NCBI RefSeq assembly: GCF_004099695.1
Contig: NZ_SCHL01000002.1
Location: 270,351-334,350, forward strand
DNA: 64,000 nt
Source of the DNA: Methanosarcina sp. MSH10X1
GTDB taxonomy: Archaea; Halobacteriota; Methanosarcinia; Methanosarcinales; Methanosarcinaceae
Direction of reading: 5' to 3'
Part shown: piece after piece, positions 34,230 through 43,734 of the stretch
Layout: each line of letters opens with the position of its first letter
Numbering within the stretch: position 1 is the first letter of the stretch
Notes under the pieces: model-generated
Seen by the model: the letters and a program-made list of their open reading frames with translations, nothing else
Databases searched by the model: none
What the model was told of the DNA's origin: nothing
Position numbers and translations under genes: made by a program

Positions 34230-35561
34230 ATGAAAAAAAGCTTGTTTCACAGAAATTCCTATCCGGCGTATGCCACTCTCAACGACTGGATTCTACACGA
34301 AGCAATTCCTTTCTCTATCGATTCGCCTGAAAACCTCAACGCTGCCATTGACAGGCTTATTGATTCACTTGATGGCTCGGTGGAGTTGCTCGGCTTCGGA
34401 GAAGCACTTCACGGCGGCGAAGATATTCTTATACTCCGTAATCGGCTCTTCCAGCGCCTGGTTGAGGTGCATGGCTACAGTGCAATTGCTATCGAGAGCA
34501 GTTTCCCCAGGGCACATCTGGTGAATGAGTATATAGCTGGTCGTGGTCCTGCATCGTATGAGGCTGTGCAGGACTCCGGGTTTAGCCACGGTTTTGGCAG
34601 GCTCGATGCAAACTGGGAACTGGTGGAGTGGATGAGGTGGTACAATGCAGATCCTTCCCATCGAGTCAAACTCCGGTTCTACGGTTTCGATAGTCCTACA
34701 GAAATGACTTTTAGCGATAGTCCAAGGCAAGTTTTGTACTTTGTTCTCGATTACCTCGCCTCGGTCGATATTGCTAGCAGCCAGGAGCATAGGGAACGTA
34801 TCGATGCATTTCTTGGCCAGGACTCCGATTGGGAGAATCCCGATGCAATGATGGACCCGGCTAAGTTTATAGGCTTATCACCGGCTGCAACGACACTTCG
34901 GATTGAGGTGGAGGATCTCATTATGGAACTGCGCATACGCCGTCCCGAACTTGTGGCTAAAAGTGATAAAAGTTGCTATCTGGAAGCCATGCATTATGCG
35001 AATGTTGCACGGCAGTTATTGAACTATCATGCCGGGCTGGCGCGAAAATCGGATTCTGGCGAAAGGCTTGTAAGAGGGCTCGGTATTCGTGACCTGATGA
35101 TGGCGGATAATCTGGCATACATAGTATCCCGTGAGTGTGATCGGGGAAAAGTGCTGGTCTTTGCTCACAGCAGCCATCTGCAGCGCGGAAAGGCACAGTG
35201 GCAGTTGGGTACTGATTTACTCATATGGTGGCCAGCGGGAGCGCAGCTCAATGAAATCTTCGGCCCGCGCTATGTCGTCATTGGTTCGGGAATAGGTGTC
35301 TCTGAGGCGAATGGCATCGCGCAGCCCGAAAACAGCACTCTTGAGGCTCGACTGACTAATGCGCCGGGATCGGTACGGTTCGTTCCAACTCATAAAGGTC
35401 AGGGGCTACCAACCCCGGAAATTGTAGCTCTTCCTACTCGTTCGGGCAGTATGAAAAACTCAAGCTACTTTGCACTAACTCCCCAAAGCTTAACCGATTT
35501 TGACTGGCTGGTTGTCCTGGACTCGACAGCATACGCGCGCGGTGGGCCTCCGCTCCAATAA
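34230..35561 (+). CDS. Erythromycin-esterase-family protein
   Basis: This 443-aa protein belongs to the EreA/EreB superfamily. The first active-site block 'ELLGFGEALHGGEDILILRNRLF' is near 53-75, the Glu-containing 'AIAIESSFPRAHLVNEYI' near 85-102, 'GFDSPTE' near 151-157 and the distal His in 'KVLVFAHSSHLQRG'. True members open macrolide lactones, but most homologues have unknown esters or amides as substrates, and Archaea are naturally insensitive to macrolides. No signal peptide. A clear 'aggaggt' site precedes the ATG. It is divergent from the nuclease pseudogene and probably acquired by transfer. Confidence 0.85.
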   Translation: MKKSLFHRNSYPAYATLNDWILHEAIPFSIDSPENLNAAIDRLIDSLDGSVELLGFGEALHGGEDILILRNRLFQRLVEVHGYSAIAIESSFPRAHLVNEYIAGRGPASYEAVQDSGFSHGFGRLDANWELVEWMRWYNADPSHRVKLRFYGFDSPTEMTFSDSPRQVLYFVLDYLASVDIASSQEHRERIDAFLGQDSDWENPDAMMDPAKFIGLSPAATTLRIEVEDLIMELRIRRPELVAKSDKSCYLEAMHYANVARQLLNYHAGLARKSDSGERLVRGLGIRDLMMADNLAYIVSRECDRGKVLVFAHSSHLQRGKAQWQLGTDLLIWWPAGAQLNEIFGPRYVVIGSGIGVSEANGIAQPENSTLEARLTNAPGSVRFVPTHKGQGLPTPEIVALPTRSGSMKNSSYFALTPQSLTDFDWLVVLDSTAYARGGPPLQ

Positions 35562-35583
35562 TGGGACGTTCCTCCCAGGCAGT

Positions 35584-35733
35584 AAAACTCTTCGATATTT
35601 TAGGATATCTAGAATTGAAAGTATTATGAATTTGCTACTCCTTGATTTCTTTAATAAATATCTCCGGGGTAAGGATTCTCAAGTAATAGACACAGATGAT
35701 TTGCCTTATGATGTGATTTTGTTCAGAAAATAG
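35584..35733 (+). pseudogene. C-terminal remnant of an alpha/beta-hydrolase (dienelactone-hydrolase-like)
   Basis: The last about 49 codons of a frame overlapping the esterase end read 'LRYFRISRIESIMNLLLLDFFNKYLRGKDSQ', which resembles the final helix ('LxFFxKYLKGK') of secreted or cytosolic predicted dienelactone hydrolases. Nothing of the catalytic part remains and there is no start site of its own. Likely debris from an insertion or deletion event at the island edge. Confidence 0.5.
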
Positions 35734-35793
35734 TCAGAGTAGGTGAATTAAGGAAAATATTCAAAGTCGCTAAGATCACTCAAAACTAACGAG

Positions 35794-35865
35794 AGCCGCC
35801 GGAGGGACTCGAACCCTCGGCCTGCTGATTACGAATCAGCCGCTATACCGCTAAGCCACGACGGC
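35794..35865 (-). tRNA. tRNA-Thr (CGT anticodon)
   Basis: Minus-strand cloverleaf of 72 nt. The acceptor stem is GCCGTCG with CGGCGGC (one G-U pair). The anticodon loop TTCGTAA (anticodon CGT, reads ACG) sits on a GCTGA/TCAGC stem, and the T arm is GAGGG-TTCGAGT-CCCTC. The discriminator is U73, usual for archaeal threonine tRNAs. CCA is not encoded and no intron is present. Its 3' end faces the accessory genes. Confidence 0.95.
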
Positions 35866-36012
35866 ACATGCACAGGAAATAATAAGCAGACTTAAAATAG
35901 CGATCAAGAATTTAATTATTTCGCTCGGGCGGAGCTGTTTGCTTTTGCAGAGCCTGGATAATTCTAATATTTGTTAAATAATTCTGGCATCTCTTTGATA
36001 ATTCTGGCTTCT

Positions 36013-37023
36013 TTAAATAATCCTGGCTTCTATGCAGACATTATACTGGTGAGGGGCATAGGAACGGACTACCCTTTTATCCAGAACCTCAATTTTCCTG
36101 CCTGCTTTTTCCGCAGCTGCCCTTATATGTTCTATGGAGCTTTCGAAAAGGTCGTTTTCAGGAGTTATCCCATAATAGTGAATTATTCCGCCGGGTTTAG
36201 TCAGGAGAACGGCAGAATCCAGAAACTCAAAGGCGTTATGAGGAAGGTTCATAATCACATGGTCTGCAGTCCCTGCAAACTTTCTTGCTACTTCCCTGGC
36301 GTCGCCTTCGATTGCTTCAATGTTTTTTACAGAATTAAGTATTATATTTTCCATGAGGTAATGCACGGCGTCGGGATTTTTATCAATTGCAAGTACCTTT
36401 GAATGTTTTTTACTTTTCGCGATCAGGATGCTGTAAGGGCCGACACCTGCAAACATATCGACAACGACATCCCCTTCTTTGACCCAGGAGAGGATTCTTG
36501 AACGCTCGGTTGAAAGGCGGGGCGTGAAATAAGCCCGCGCAAGGTCAACTTTATAGCGGCAGCCGTATTCCCGGTGAATGGTTTCTGTTCTCGGTTCGCC
36601 TGCAACAACCTCAAATTCCCTGACCCGGAATTCCCCGATTACAGGCGTAAGGGGCTTGAGAACGGTTCTTACATTTGGCTGGGTTCGGAGGAGGGCATCG
36701 GCAATTCTTGAGGCTTTCTGCGCATCAAGATCAGGATCTTCCAGCAGGGCGATATCCCCTATAATCTCATAGGCAGGGCTGAAACCAAGCAGATCCTCAG
36801 GAACAGGTTTCTTTTCCTGGAGCTCGAAATCGCATTCATTGAGTTCGATTCCTTCAGGGAAACTACTCAGTTCTTCAGGGGCAGGCTCTCTGGTAAGGGG
36901 AAGATAGAGAAACATCTCATCTCCGCTTATTTTCACGGAATTGTCAAGCATCTCAAGCTCAAGGAGTATTCTTCTTACAGGCTCTCCTATTTTTTTAGGG
37001 ACTTTTATGCACTGCCGCTTCAT
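36013..37023 (-). CDS. trm5: tRNA (guanine-37-N1)-methyltransferase Trm5
   Basis: This 336-aa archaeal Trm5 makes m1G37 next to the anticodon, preventing +1 frameshifts. The Rossmann methyltransferase domain has the SAM motif 'VDMFAGVGPYSILIA' (about 187-201), 'VLAIDKNPDAV' and the catalytic 'NLPHNAFEFLD'. Upstream, 'GEFRVREFEVVAGEPRTETIHREYGCRYKVD' is the D2 RNA-recognition domain. The first 100 residues form the D1 tRNA-elbow-binding domain. Single gene, 150 nt from tRNA-Thr, with a start ATG at 37023. Confidence 0.92.
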   Translation of the reverse strand: MKRQCIKVPKKIGEPVRRILLELEMLDNSVKISGDEMFLYLPLTREPAPEELSSFPEGIELNECDFELQEKKPVPEDLLGFSPAYEIIGDIALLEDPDLDAQKASRIADALLRTQPNVRTVLKPLTPVIGEFRVREFEVVAGEPRTETIHREYGCRYKVDLARAYFTPRLSTERSRILSWVKEGDVVVDMFAGVGPYSILIAKSKKHSKVLAIDKNPDAVHYLMENIILNSVKNIEAIEGDAREVARKFAGTADHVIMNLPHNAFEFLDSAVLLTKPGGIIHYYGITPENDLFESSIEHIRAAAEKAGRKIEVLDKRVVRSYAPHQYNVCIEARII

Positions 37024-37086
37024 GGATAATCGACCTTTCGGAAGCCTAAGGTTATCCTTCTATTAATAGGCTCTCCCAAAATTTGT

Positions 37087-37180
37087 CCGGCTACTTATGC
37101 GGTTATTTATCCGGCTACCTATCCTGCGATTTTTCCGGTTATTTGTTGCGTACTTATCCGGCTATTTTCTCTGAACATCA
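37087..37180. repeat. Degenerate 24-bp tandem repeats
   Basis: Units starting CCGG at 37087, 37111, 37135 (23 bp) and 37158 share 'ccggctactta' and 'ttattt' blocks. They lie between the divergent trm5 and the small membrane-protein gene. Confidence 0.55.
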
Positions 37181-37319
37181 GGTTTTTGAGAAAGCCTGAG
37201 TGAATTTTCCATTGACGAACGATTCCTCAGAAACTTTGCTTCCAAAGGGATCATTAAGCGTGGACCTTATTTTCAAATAAGGCAAAAAACATAGCTAAAA
37301 CATAGCTTAACTTTAAGGG

Positions 37320-37787
37320 GTGCTAAAATTGGTAATGGGAGTGGGCATTAACCAGCTCAGGAAAATCTCGCTTGGTTTGCAGGTCTCTACCCTGCTAACT
37401 TATATGATTGGATTTGTTGCACTGAAGCGAAGCGATTTTAAGAAGGATGGAATCCCGAAGCACGGGAAGATAAACACTTTCGGATATATCCTTGGAGCCT
37501 TATCTTTATTGTTTATGTTATACTCCGGACTGAGACATATAATTGCCAGGGCAGCTCCTCTAATCCTGTATATTCATGGTCTCTTCGGGCTTATGACGCT
37601 GGCTCTTAGTTCCTTATTCGTAGCTAACAGGTGGAGCTGGAAAACTGTAAAGAATATGAGAATTCTTGTAATCCTGTTCCTGTCTACTTTCAGTGGGGGA
37701 GTCTACATGTTCTCACGGTTCTCTAAAAAGGAGGCTGCAAAAAAACGACCGATAAAAAGGAGAATTACAATTAAAAGGTGCTTATAA
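37320..37787 (+). CDS. Four-helix membrane protein (DUF420-like)
   Basis: This 155-aa membrane protein has four transmembrane helices (about 18-35, 52-72, 80-102, 113-130) and a basic C-terminal tail ('KKEAAKKRPIKRR'). His residues in 'KHGKINTFGY', 'GLRHII' and 'YIHGLFGL' within or next to the helices resemble DUF420/cytochrome-b561-like small proteins, hinting at metal or haem binding. The start could be GTG 37320, TTG 37329 or ATG 37335; 'aagggg' is at 37315-37319, so the TTG has the best spacing. Confidence 0.65.
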   Translation: MLKLVMGVGINQLRKISLGLQVSTLLTYMIGFVALKRSDFKKDGIPKHGKINTFGYILGALSLLFMLYSGLRHIIARAAPLILYIHGLFGLMTLALSSLFVANRWSWKTVKNMRILVILFLSTFSGGVYMFSRFSKKEAAKKRPIKRRITIKRCL

Positions 37788-37918
37788 AACCATGAATAAA
37801 TGGTCTCATAGATAGGAAAACGGAAGTAAATTTCAGGATAATCGATTACCCTGATGATAATTCCTTAACTGCGGCGGAATTCAGGGCAGCCCGGTCTGAC
37901 TTCGGGAAAGCCGAACTC

Positions 37919-38575
37919 TTAGAGCATTTGCATTGAATTATTGTAATTAAGCATGAAATAGAACCCAAAAATTACCAGAAATATTCCGCAGGTATAGAGA
38001 ATATACCTGTGCGTTTTTTGTGAGAGCAGAGCTTTCCCACGGCTGAATGATCCGGATATGACAGTAAACCAGCTCAGGTCTGCTGTCCAGTGCCCGAGCA
38101 TGTAAGCCATTGCAAATATAATTCCCAGTTCATATTCCTTAAGTACGAGGGCTCCGCCCGCGGTTAGCCACCAGATCCAGAAATAAGGGTTCGAGACTGA
38201 AGTAACCAGACCTATCAGAACAGGGTTGGAAGTCAATCTCAAGCCTGACGAATCCTGAGAGGTGCTTGAAGAAGAAGCTGCGGCTCTGGCATCTTTTAAG
38301 GTGAAAAGCCCGAAGACCAGAAGTGAAAGCCCTCCTATAAGAAAAATTGCGGAAATAACGCCGCTGCCGACGAGCGAAGCAGCCCCGAGAAGAATCAGGA
38401 TATAGAGCGCGACTTCTACAATTATGTGCCCGAATACAACTTGCGGACCTGCAAGCCAGCCTTTTTTCAGAGATAGCTCTATAGTTGCAAAAAGCATAGG
38501 ACCTGGAACGAGTGCGCCTGTAAGCCCTACTGAGAAACCTAGAAGAAGAGCTTTCAGAATTTCAACTGTTGGCAT
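37919..38575 (-). CDS. LysE/RhtB-family exporter
   Basis: This 218-aa membrane protein has six predicted helices. The family N-terminus is 'LLLGFSVGLTGALVPGPMLFATI' (about 9-31), with a second conserved block 'SNPYFWIWWLTAGGALV' after a Ser-rich cytoplasmic loop (about 98-112). LysE proteins export amino acids or other small metabolites. Single gene with no neighbouring amino-acid operon. The end overlaps by a few bases a plus-strand open stretch that I do not count as a gene. Confidence 0.85.
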   Translation of the reverse strand: MPTVEILKALLLGFSVGLTGALVPGPMLFATIELSLKKGWLAGPQVVFGHIIVEVALYILILLGAASLVGSGVISAIFLIGGLSLLVFGLFTLKDARAAASSSSTSQDSSGLRLTSNPVLIGLVTSVSNPYFWIWWLTAGGALVLKEYELGIIFAMAYMLGHWTADLSWFTVISGSFSRGKALLSQKTHRYILYTCGIFLVIFGFYFMLNYNNSMQML

Positions 38576-38764
38576 TATAAATCAAAAACTTGAAACTTTT
38601 AAATTTCGTTTTAAAAATAAACCTCCGTGTGGCAGGAAGCTCCGGTTACTAAAACCAATGCAAAAATAGAACGTTTCTCTATATAATAATAGAGAAAACC
38701 CACAGCTAAAAGATAAAATAGAAAAATTTAGAGGACACTTTCAGTATCCTACAACCCATTGTAT

Positions 38765-38999
38765 TGCAAGCGTTGACCCGCGACCGTTGATCCGAAACCG
38801 TTGCGCCGGTTTATCACGCCGCTACGTTGTTTTCGCTCAAGCCTTTTTTGAAAAGGCTTGCGTTTCGCCGGTCGATCACGCTCCGGTTACACCGGTTTAG
38901 ATAAGCATGAGTTTTTGATCAAACTTTTTTTGAAAAAGTTTTCGCTCAAGCCTTTTTTGAAAAGGCTTGCGGTCAAGGATTTTTTGCAAAAGGCTTGAC
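38765..38999. repeat. Second, inverted copy of the hairpin repeat array, next to tfb
   Basis: 38770-38905 matches the reverse complement of about 200-340 almost base for base (for example 'gttgcgccggtttatcacgc'). More CAAGCC/GGCTTG hairpins with T-runs follow at 38838-38860, 38947-38969 and near 38990. The array ends at the tfb stop codon. It probably gives bidirectional termination between the exporter and tfb; also a potential inversion partner of the array at 1-345. Confidence 0.85.
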
Positions 39000-40013
39000 T
39001 TAAAGGATAATTTCTATATCCAGCTCTTCTGCAAGCTCTTTGTACCTGTTTCGGATAGTAACTTCGGTTACCCCGGCAACGTCTGCGACTTCACGCTGGG
39101 TTCTCCGCTCGCCACAGAGGATGGATGCAATATAAATTGCAGCTGCAGCAACTCCTGTGGGGCCCCTTCCGCTTGTGAGTTCCTTTTCGGAAGCCTGCCT
39201 CAGAATCTCAACGCTCTTGGACTGGACTTCTCCTTTAAGGTTAAGACCGGAACAGAACCTCGGGACATAGTCGATTGGGGAGGTGGGCATAAGTTTCAAT
39301 GCCAGTTCTCTGGAAATAAAGCGGTAGGTTCTTCCGATTTCTTTCCGGCTGACCCTGGACACCTCTTCAATTTCGTCAAGGGTTCTCGGGACACTGCACT
39401 GGCGGCAGGCAGCATAAAGAGCGGCTGCGGCAACACCTTCAATGCTTCTTCCGCGGATAAGGTTCTTGTCCACGGCTTTTCTGTAGACGACTGCTGCGGT
39501 TTCTCTGACCGTTCTCGGGAGACCCAGAGCAGAAGCCATCCTGTCCAGTTCGGATAATGCAAATGCGAGGTTTCTTTCAGTTGCGTTACTTACACGAATT
39601 CTACGCTGCCATTTTCTTAAACGATAGAGCTGAGCACGATTTTTGGAAGAAATTGATTTTCCGTAGGAATCACGGTTTCTCCAGTCAATCATTGTGGAAA
39701 GCCCTTTGTCGTGGATTGTGTATGTCATGGGCGCACCCACACGGGAACGCTTCATACGCTGATCATGATCGAAAGCTCGCCATTCAGGGCCTTCATCCAC
39801 AAAATCGGCATCAATGACAAGTCCGCAGTCCCCACACACGAGCTCGGCTCGCTCGTAGTCGTGAACGAGGTTCCTGCTACCGCATTCTGGACACACGGCC
39901 TTTTCGGTCTCAAAATTTTGCTCCTTTTGCTTCTCTTTGCGAGCTTTGATCATGGCACGTATTTTTTCCCTTTCAAGAGTGTCCGAATAGCGAACCCTTT
40001 CGACTTCTACCAT
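39000..40013 (-). CDS. tfb: Transcription initiation factor TFB
   Basis: This 337-aa archaeal TFIIB recruits RNA polymerase to TBP-bound promoters. The N-terminal zinc ribbon is held by Cys41, Cys44, Cys60 and Cys63, followed by the B-reader region ('[23 protein letters not shown]'). The two cyclin folds occupy about 130-225 and 235-325, with a recognition helix '[21 protein letters not shown]' for the BRE. A 35-residue Lys/Glu-rich N-terminal extension precedes the ribbon. gar1 lies upstream on the same strand, an arrangement conserved in many euryarchaea. Confidence 0.96.
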   Translation of the reverse strand: MVEVERVRYSDTLEREKIRAMIKARKEKQKEQNFETEKAVCPECGSRNLVHDYERAELVCGDCGLVIDADFVDEGPEWRAFDHDQRMKRSRVGAPMTYTIHDKGLSTMIDWRNRDSYGKSISSKNRAQLYRLRKWQRRIRVSNATERNLAFALSELDRMASALGLPRTVRETAAVVYRKAVDKNLIRGRSIEGVAAAALYAACRQCSVPRTLDEIEEVSRVSRKEIGRTYRFISRELALKLMPTSPIDYVPRFCSGLNLKGEVQSKSVEILRQASEKELTSGRGPTGVAAAAIYIASILCGERRTQREVADVAGVTEVTIRNRYKELAEELDIEIIL

Positions 40014-40202
40014 ATCATATCACCTTACAAATTAAAATGACCATATGTTTATGTTTCCCGGTACTTTGGCTGCACCACTTAAATTACAGTATATATAAAA
40101 GGACGGAGAAGAAAAATCACGCTATAACCAGCAAAAAATATATAAACCAGTTAATGTTAAACCATAATAAAGAATTCAAACGCGCATTCAATGTCAGAGA
40201 TC

Positions 40203-40472
40203 TCACCGAATATAGACTCTTTCATTAACGAGAGCCCGAAAATCTGAATCAGGAGTTCGTTTAAAACCCTTCACTAAAAAATATGGATGGTTTACAGGTC
40301 CGAAAACGCTGACTATAGTACCAATCCGATTCAGGGCCTTATCTACAACGACAGAATTCAATTTAGGAAGACTACCTGAGACATTCTCGGGTTTTACCTC
40401 ATCCCCTCTAATTATCAGGTTTCTAACGCCTGACCTGTGCAGCACTTTACCGAGTCGTTTCATATCAGCCAC
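40203..40472 (-). CDS. gar1: H/ACA ribonucleoprotein subunit Gar1
   Basis: This 89-aa protein is a component of the H/ACA guide RNP that, with Cbf5, Nop10 and L7Ae, converts uridine to pseudouridine in rRNA. The Gar1 beta-barrel is visible in 'LPKLNSVVVDKALNRIGTIVSVFGPVNHPYFLVKGF', the conserved 'G-x-V-x-D...G-x-I-x-D/S-V-F-G-P-V' core. Archaeal Gar1 lacks the GAR tails of eukaryotes, and this one does too. It sits 190 nt upstream of tfb. MADMK or the internal Met4 may be the start. Confidence 0.9.
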   Translation of the reverse strand: MADMKRLGKVLHRSGVRNLIIRGDEVKPENVSGSLPKLNSVVVDKALNRIGTIVSVFGPVNHPYFLVKGFKRTPDSDFRALVNERVYIR

Positions 40473-40684
40473 GAATAGTTAATAGCTATTTCTCCAGCTC
40501 AGGGCAAAAATCTCCTGGCTTTGAGCATGTTATTCTGTCAGTCACAAATAAGAATATATATTATAGACTGAAAAGCATATGTAGTCTACGTTCATTATAT
40601 ATAAAGATATCGCAAGACCTATATTGTACGTTAGTCTTAACTAATTTAGGATAGTTAAGTATAAAATAGAGGAGAGGGCAACCA

Positions 40685-40700
40685 CAACCTTATATATTAA
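40685..40700 (+). promoter_or_regulatory. TATA promoter of ppdK
   Basis: 'aaccttatatattaaatg' has a consensus archaeal TATA box centred near 40695 with a purine-rich BRE position ahead. Transcription would begin near 40722, giving a leader of about 65 nt to the TTG start. Confidence 0.6.
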
Positions 40701-40789
40701 ATGGACATTGTTGGCAGCAATTCAGACCATAAATGTGGTCATATTCACACTAACTCCGATTAATGATCTCGTTCCAGGGAGGAGACTCA

Positions 40790-43441
40790 TTGTCCAAATT
40801 CGTATATTTTTTTGGAAAGGATGTAACTGATGGCAAAGGTAGCATGAAAGACTTACTTGGAGGTAAGGGCTCAGGCCTTGCAGAGATGGCAAATCTCGGG
40901 GTCCCTGTACCACCAGGTTTTACAATAACGACCGAGGTTTGCGTACTTTATTTAAAAGATCAGATTTATTCTGAAGAAGTACTCAAACAGATAGAAGAAG
41001 CAATCGATAAGCTCGAAACCTTAAACAACAAAAAATTGGGGGACCCAAAAGATCCACTACTTGTTTCTGTAAGGTCCGGAGCCAGGGTGTCCATGCCGGG
41101 GATGATGGATACCGTCCTTAACCTCGGGCTCACGGATAAATCCGTCATTGGATTAGCTAATAAGGTTAACGATGAAAGATTCGCTTACGATTGCTACCGC
41201 AGATTTATCTCCATGTTTGGAGATGTGGTTCTGGGAATTGACTCTGACAAGTTCGAATCCCTCATCGAGGATAAGAAAAAAGAACTTAAAGTTGAATCCG
41301 ATACCGATCTTGATGCAAAAGCCCTGAAAGAACTGGCCGAGAGGTTCAAAGGAGTAATTAAACTAGAAAAAGGGTTTGAGTTCCCCCAGGATCCCAAAGT
41401 TCAGCTTCAGATGGCAATTAATGCTGTTTTTGAATCTTGGAATAATCCGAGAGCCATCACTTACAGGAAACTTAATGAGATTGATGACAGCTGGGGCACA
41501 GCCGTCAATGTACAGACCATGGTTTACGGGAACAGAGGAAACACCTCAGGTACAGGAGTTGCTTTTACAAGAAACCCGTCTACTGGAGAAAAGAAGTTTT
41601 TCGGGGAGTACCTTATCAACGCACAGGGCGAAGATGTTGTTGCAGGCATCCGGACTCCTGATTATATTGACACTCTTGGAAATAAGATCCCAGATGCCTA
41701 TAAACAGCTTGTTGATATCTGTCAGAGGCTCGAATCTCACTTCAGGGATATGCAGGATATAGAGTTTACTATTCAGGAAGGAAACCTCTACATGCTGCAG
41801 ACCAGGACAGGGAAGCGCACTGCTGCTGCAGCTGTGAAAATAGCAACGGATATGGTAGCAGAAGGGCTGATTGATAAGGAAACCGCAGTCACAAGGGTTA
41901 AAGCCGAACATATCGACCTTCTCCTTCACCCGAGAATCGATCCTAAAGCAAAACTGGAAGTAATTGCAAGAGGGCTTCCGGCTTCACCCGGAGCCGCTGT
42001 AGGAAAGGTTGTATTTACTGCCGAAGACGCCGAAGGGATGGCCGAGATCGGAGAAAAGACAATTCTCGTCAGAACTGAAACCTCCCCTGAAGATATCGGA
42101 GGAATGGCAGCTGCCCAGGGCGTGCTTACCGTGCGCGGAGGAATGACATCTCACGCTGCAGTCGTTGGAAGAGGTATGGGTAAGCCCTGTGTTGTAGGTT
42201 GCGGAGAAATCTCAATCGATACAAAGAGCAACATCTTCATGGTAAATGGTCATACTATCAAAGAGCACGATTATATTACCATCGACGGAAGTGCGGGCAG
42301 TGTAATTATCGGGAAAGTGGACCTGATTGATGCCGAGATAAATGATGACCTGAAACAGATCCTTGTCTGGGCTGATAATATCAGGACTCTCGGAGTGAGG
42401 ACAAATGCGGACAACCCGGCAGATGCAGGTCTTGCCCGTGAACTCGGGGCTGAAGGCATAGGACTTTGCAGAACCGAACACATGTTCTTCGGAGAAGACA
42501 GGATCCCCGCAGTAAGGGAAATGATCATGGCCGAAGACGAGAAATCCAGGAAAAAAGCCCTCAAGAGATTACTCCCCATGCAGAAGGAAGACTTCCTTGG
42601 GATTTTCCGCAGCATGGAAGGCCTGCCTGTAACTATCAGGCTGCTTGACCCACCTCTCCATGAGTTCCTTCCTGACAAGGAAGAACTGGACACAAAGCTC
42701 AGGGAACTTGAAACTTCAGGAGACTGTGGAAAGATTGACGAGGTAAAAAAAGTCATCCAGCGTGTGATTTCCCTCAAAGAACTCAATCCTATGCTCGGTC
42801 ACAGGGGTTGCAGACTCGGAATAACCTATCCGGAAATCTATGACATGCAGGTGCGTGCAATCATGGAAGCAGCCTGTGAACTTGCAAACGAGGGTATGCA
42901 GATTGTTCCTGAAATCATGATTCCTCTCGTAGGTCTTGTAAAAGAGCTTTCCGTTACCAGGGAAGAAGTCTGCAAGATGGCAGAAACGGTCATGGCTGAA
43001 AAAGGTGTGAGAATCGACTACAAAGTAGGAACAATGATCGAGCTGCCCAGAGCTGCAATTATTGCAGACAAAATTGCACAGGAAGCCGATTTCTTTTCCT
43101 TCGGGACAAACGACCTGACTCAGACAACCTTCGGGTTCAGCCGTGACGACGTGTCCAAATTCGTGCCCATCTACCAGAAGGCAGGAATTCTCGAGCACGA
43201 CCCGTTCGCAGTCCTGGACCAGGAAGGCGTTGGCGAGATCATGAAGATCGGCATAGAGAAAGGCCGCTCCACCAAACCCGATCTCAAAATGGGAATTTGC
43301 GGAGAACACGGCGGAGAGCCCAAGTCCATTCACTTCGCCCACCAGATAGGCCTCGACTATGTAAGCTGCTCTCCTTACAGAGTTCCGATTGCAAGACTCG
43401 TAGCTGCCCAGAGCACAATCGAGATGAGAAACGCAAAATAA
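40790..43441 (+). CDS. ppdK: Pyruvate, phosphate dikinase
   Basis: This 883-aa enzyme interconverts pyruvate + ATP + Pi and PEP + AMP + PPi, the gluconeogenic link from acetyl-CoA/pyruvate in methanogens. An ATP-grasp domain occupies about 1-340. The swivelling phosphohistidine domain contains 'GGMTSHAAVVGRGMGKPCVVG' with the catalytic His. The C-terminal TIM barrel carries 'GLCRTEHMFF' and the catalytic Cys in 'KMGICGEHGG'. I moved the start from ATG 40763 to TTG 40790. It follows 'gggaggag' (40778-40785) by 4-5 nt and gives the normal N-terminus 'SKFVYFFG'. Followed by a strong terminator hairpin. Confidence 0.96.
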   Translation: MSKFVYFFGKDVTDGKGSMKDLLGGKGSGLAEMANLGVPVPPGFTITTEVCVLYLKDQIYSEEVLKQIEEAIDKLETLNNKKLGDPKDPLLVSVRSGARVSMPGMMDTVLNLGLTDKSVIGLANKVNDERFAYDCYRRFISMFGDVVLGIDSDKFESLIEDKKKELKVESDTDLDAKALKELAERFKGVIKLEKGFEFPQDPKVQLQMAINAVFESWNNPRAITYRKLNEIDDSWGTAVNVQTMVYGNRGNTSGTGVAFTRNPSTGEKKFFGEYLINAQGEDVVAGIRTPDYIDTLGNKIPDAYKQLVDICQRLESHFRDMQDIEFTIQEGNLYMLQTRTGKRTAAAAVKIATDMVAEGLIDKETAVTRVKAEHIDLLLHPRIDPKAKLEVIARGLPASPGAAVGKVVFTAEDAEGMAEIGEKTILVRTETSPEDIGGMAAAQGVLTVRGGMTSHAAVVGRGMGKPCVVGCGEISIDTKSNIFMVNGHTIKEHDYITIDGSAGSVIIGKVDLIDAEINDDLKQILVWADNIRTLGVRTNADNPADAGLARELGAEGIGLCRTEHMFFGEDRIPAVREMIMAEDEKSRKKALKRLLPMQKEDFLGIFRSMEGLPVTIRLLDPPLHEFLPDKEELDTKLRELETSGDCGKIDEVKKVIQRVISLKELNPMLGHRGCRLGITYPEIYDMQVRAIMEAACELANEGMQIVPEIMIPLVGLVKELSVTREEVCKMAETVMAEKGVRIDYKVGTMIELPRAAIIADKIAQEADFFSFGTNDLTQTTFGFSRDDVSKFVPIYQKAGILEHDPFAVLDQEGVGEIMKIGIEKGRSTKPDLKMGICGEHGGEPKSIHFAHQIGLDYVSCSPYRVPIARLVAAQSTIEMRNAK

Positions 43442-43469
43442 GGTCCTGAAAATCGAATCCAATTCAAGC

Positions 43470-43505
43470 AGGCAGGTTTCTCATCCTGCCTCTATTACTT
43501 TTTTT
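43470..43505 (+). terminator. Terminator hairpin after ppdK
   Basis: AGGCAGG (43470-43476) pairs with CCTGCCT (43485-43491) across an 8-nt loop, followed by a T-run at 43498-43505. Confidence 0.75.
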
Positions 43506-43734
43506 GAAACTCTTATCTGCGTCCGCAATTTTGAAAATCTTGATATAGATCATATTGTTCAAAATAGTAATTCTTTTTAAAAATAATAATTCTTTCCAAA
43601 TATACTAATCACTTTTTCTAAATAGTAATATTTTTAAAATAATAAGTTGAAAATATCAGCTCTTATAAATACATAATATTACTTTTACAGGGTTGATACT
43701 ATTATTCTATAAAAGTAAAAACAGATTTGTTAAA

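Noticed and set aside
35794-35865. att-type duplication of the tRNA-Thr 3' end
   Set aside because: I did not find a second copy of the T-arm/acceptor sequence near 28 kb or elsewhere in the window.
37790-37936. Plus-strand open stretch ending over the lysE stop (reads IIDYPDDNSLTAAEF)
   Set aside because: It looks somewhat protein-like but has no start codon and overlaps lysE; no family recognised.
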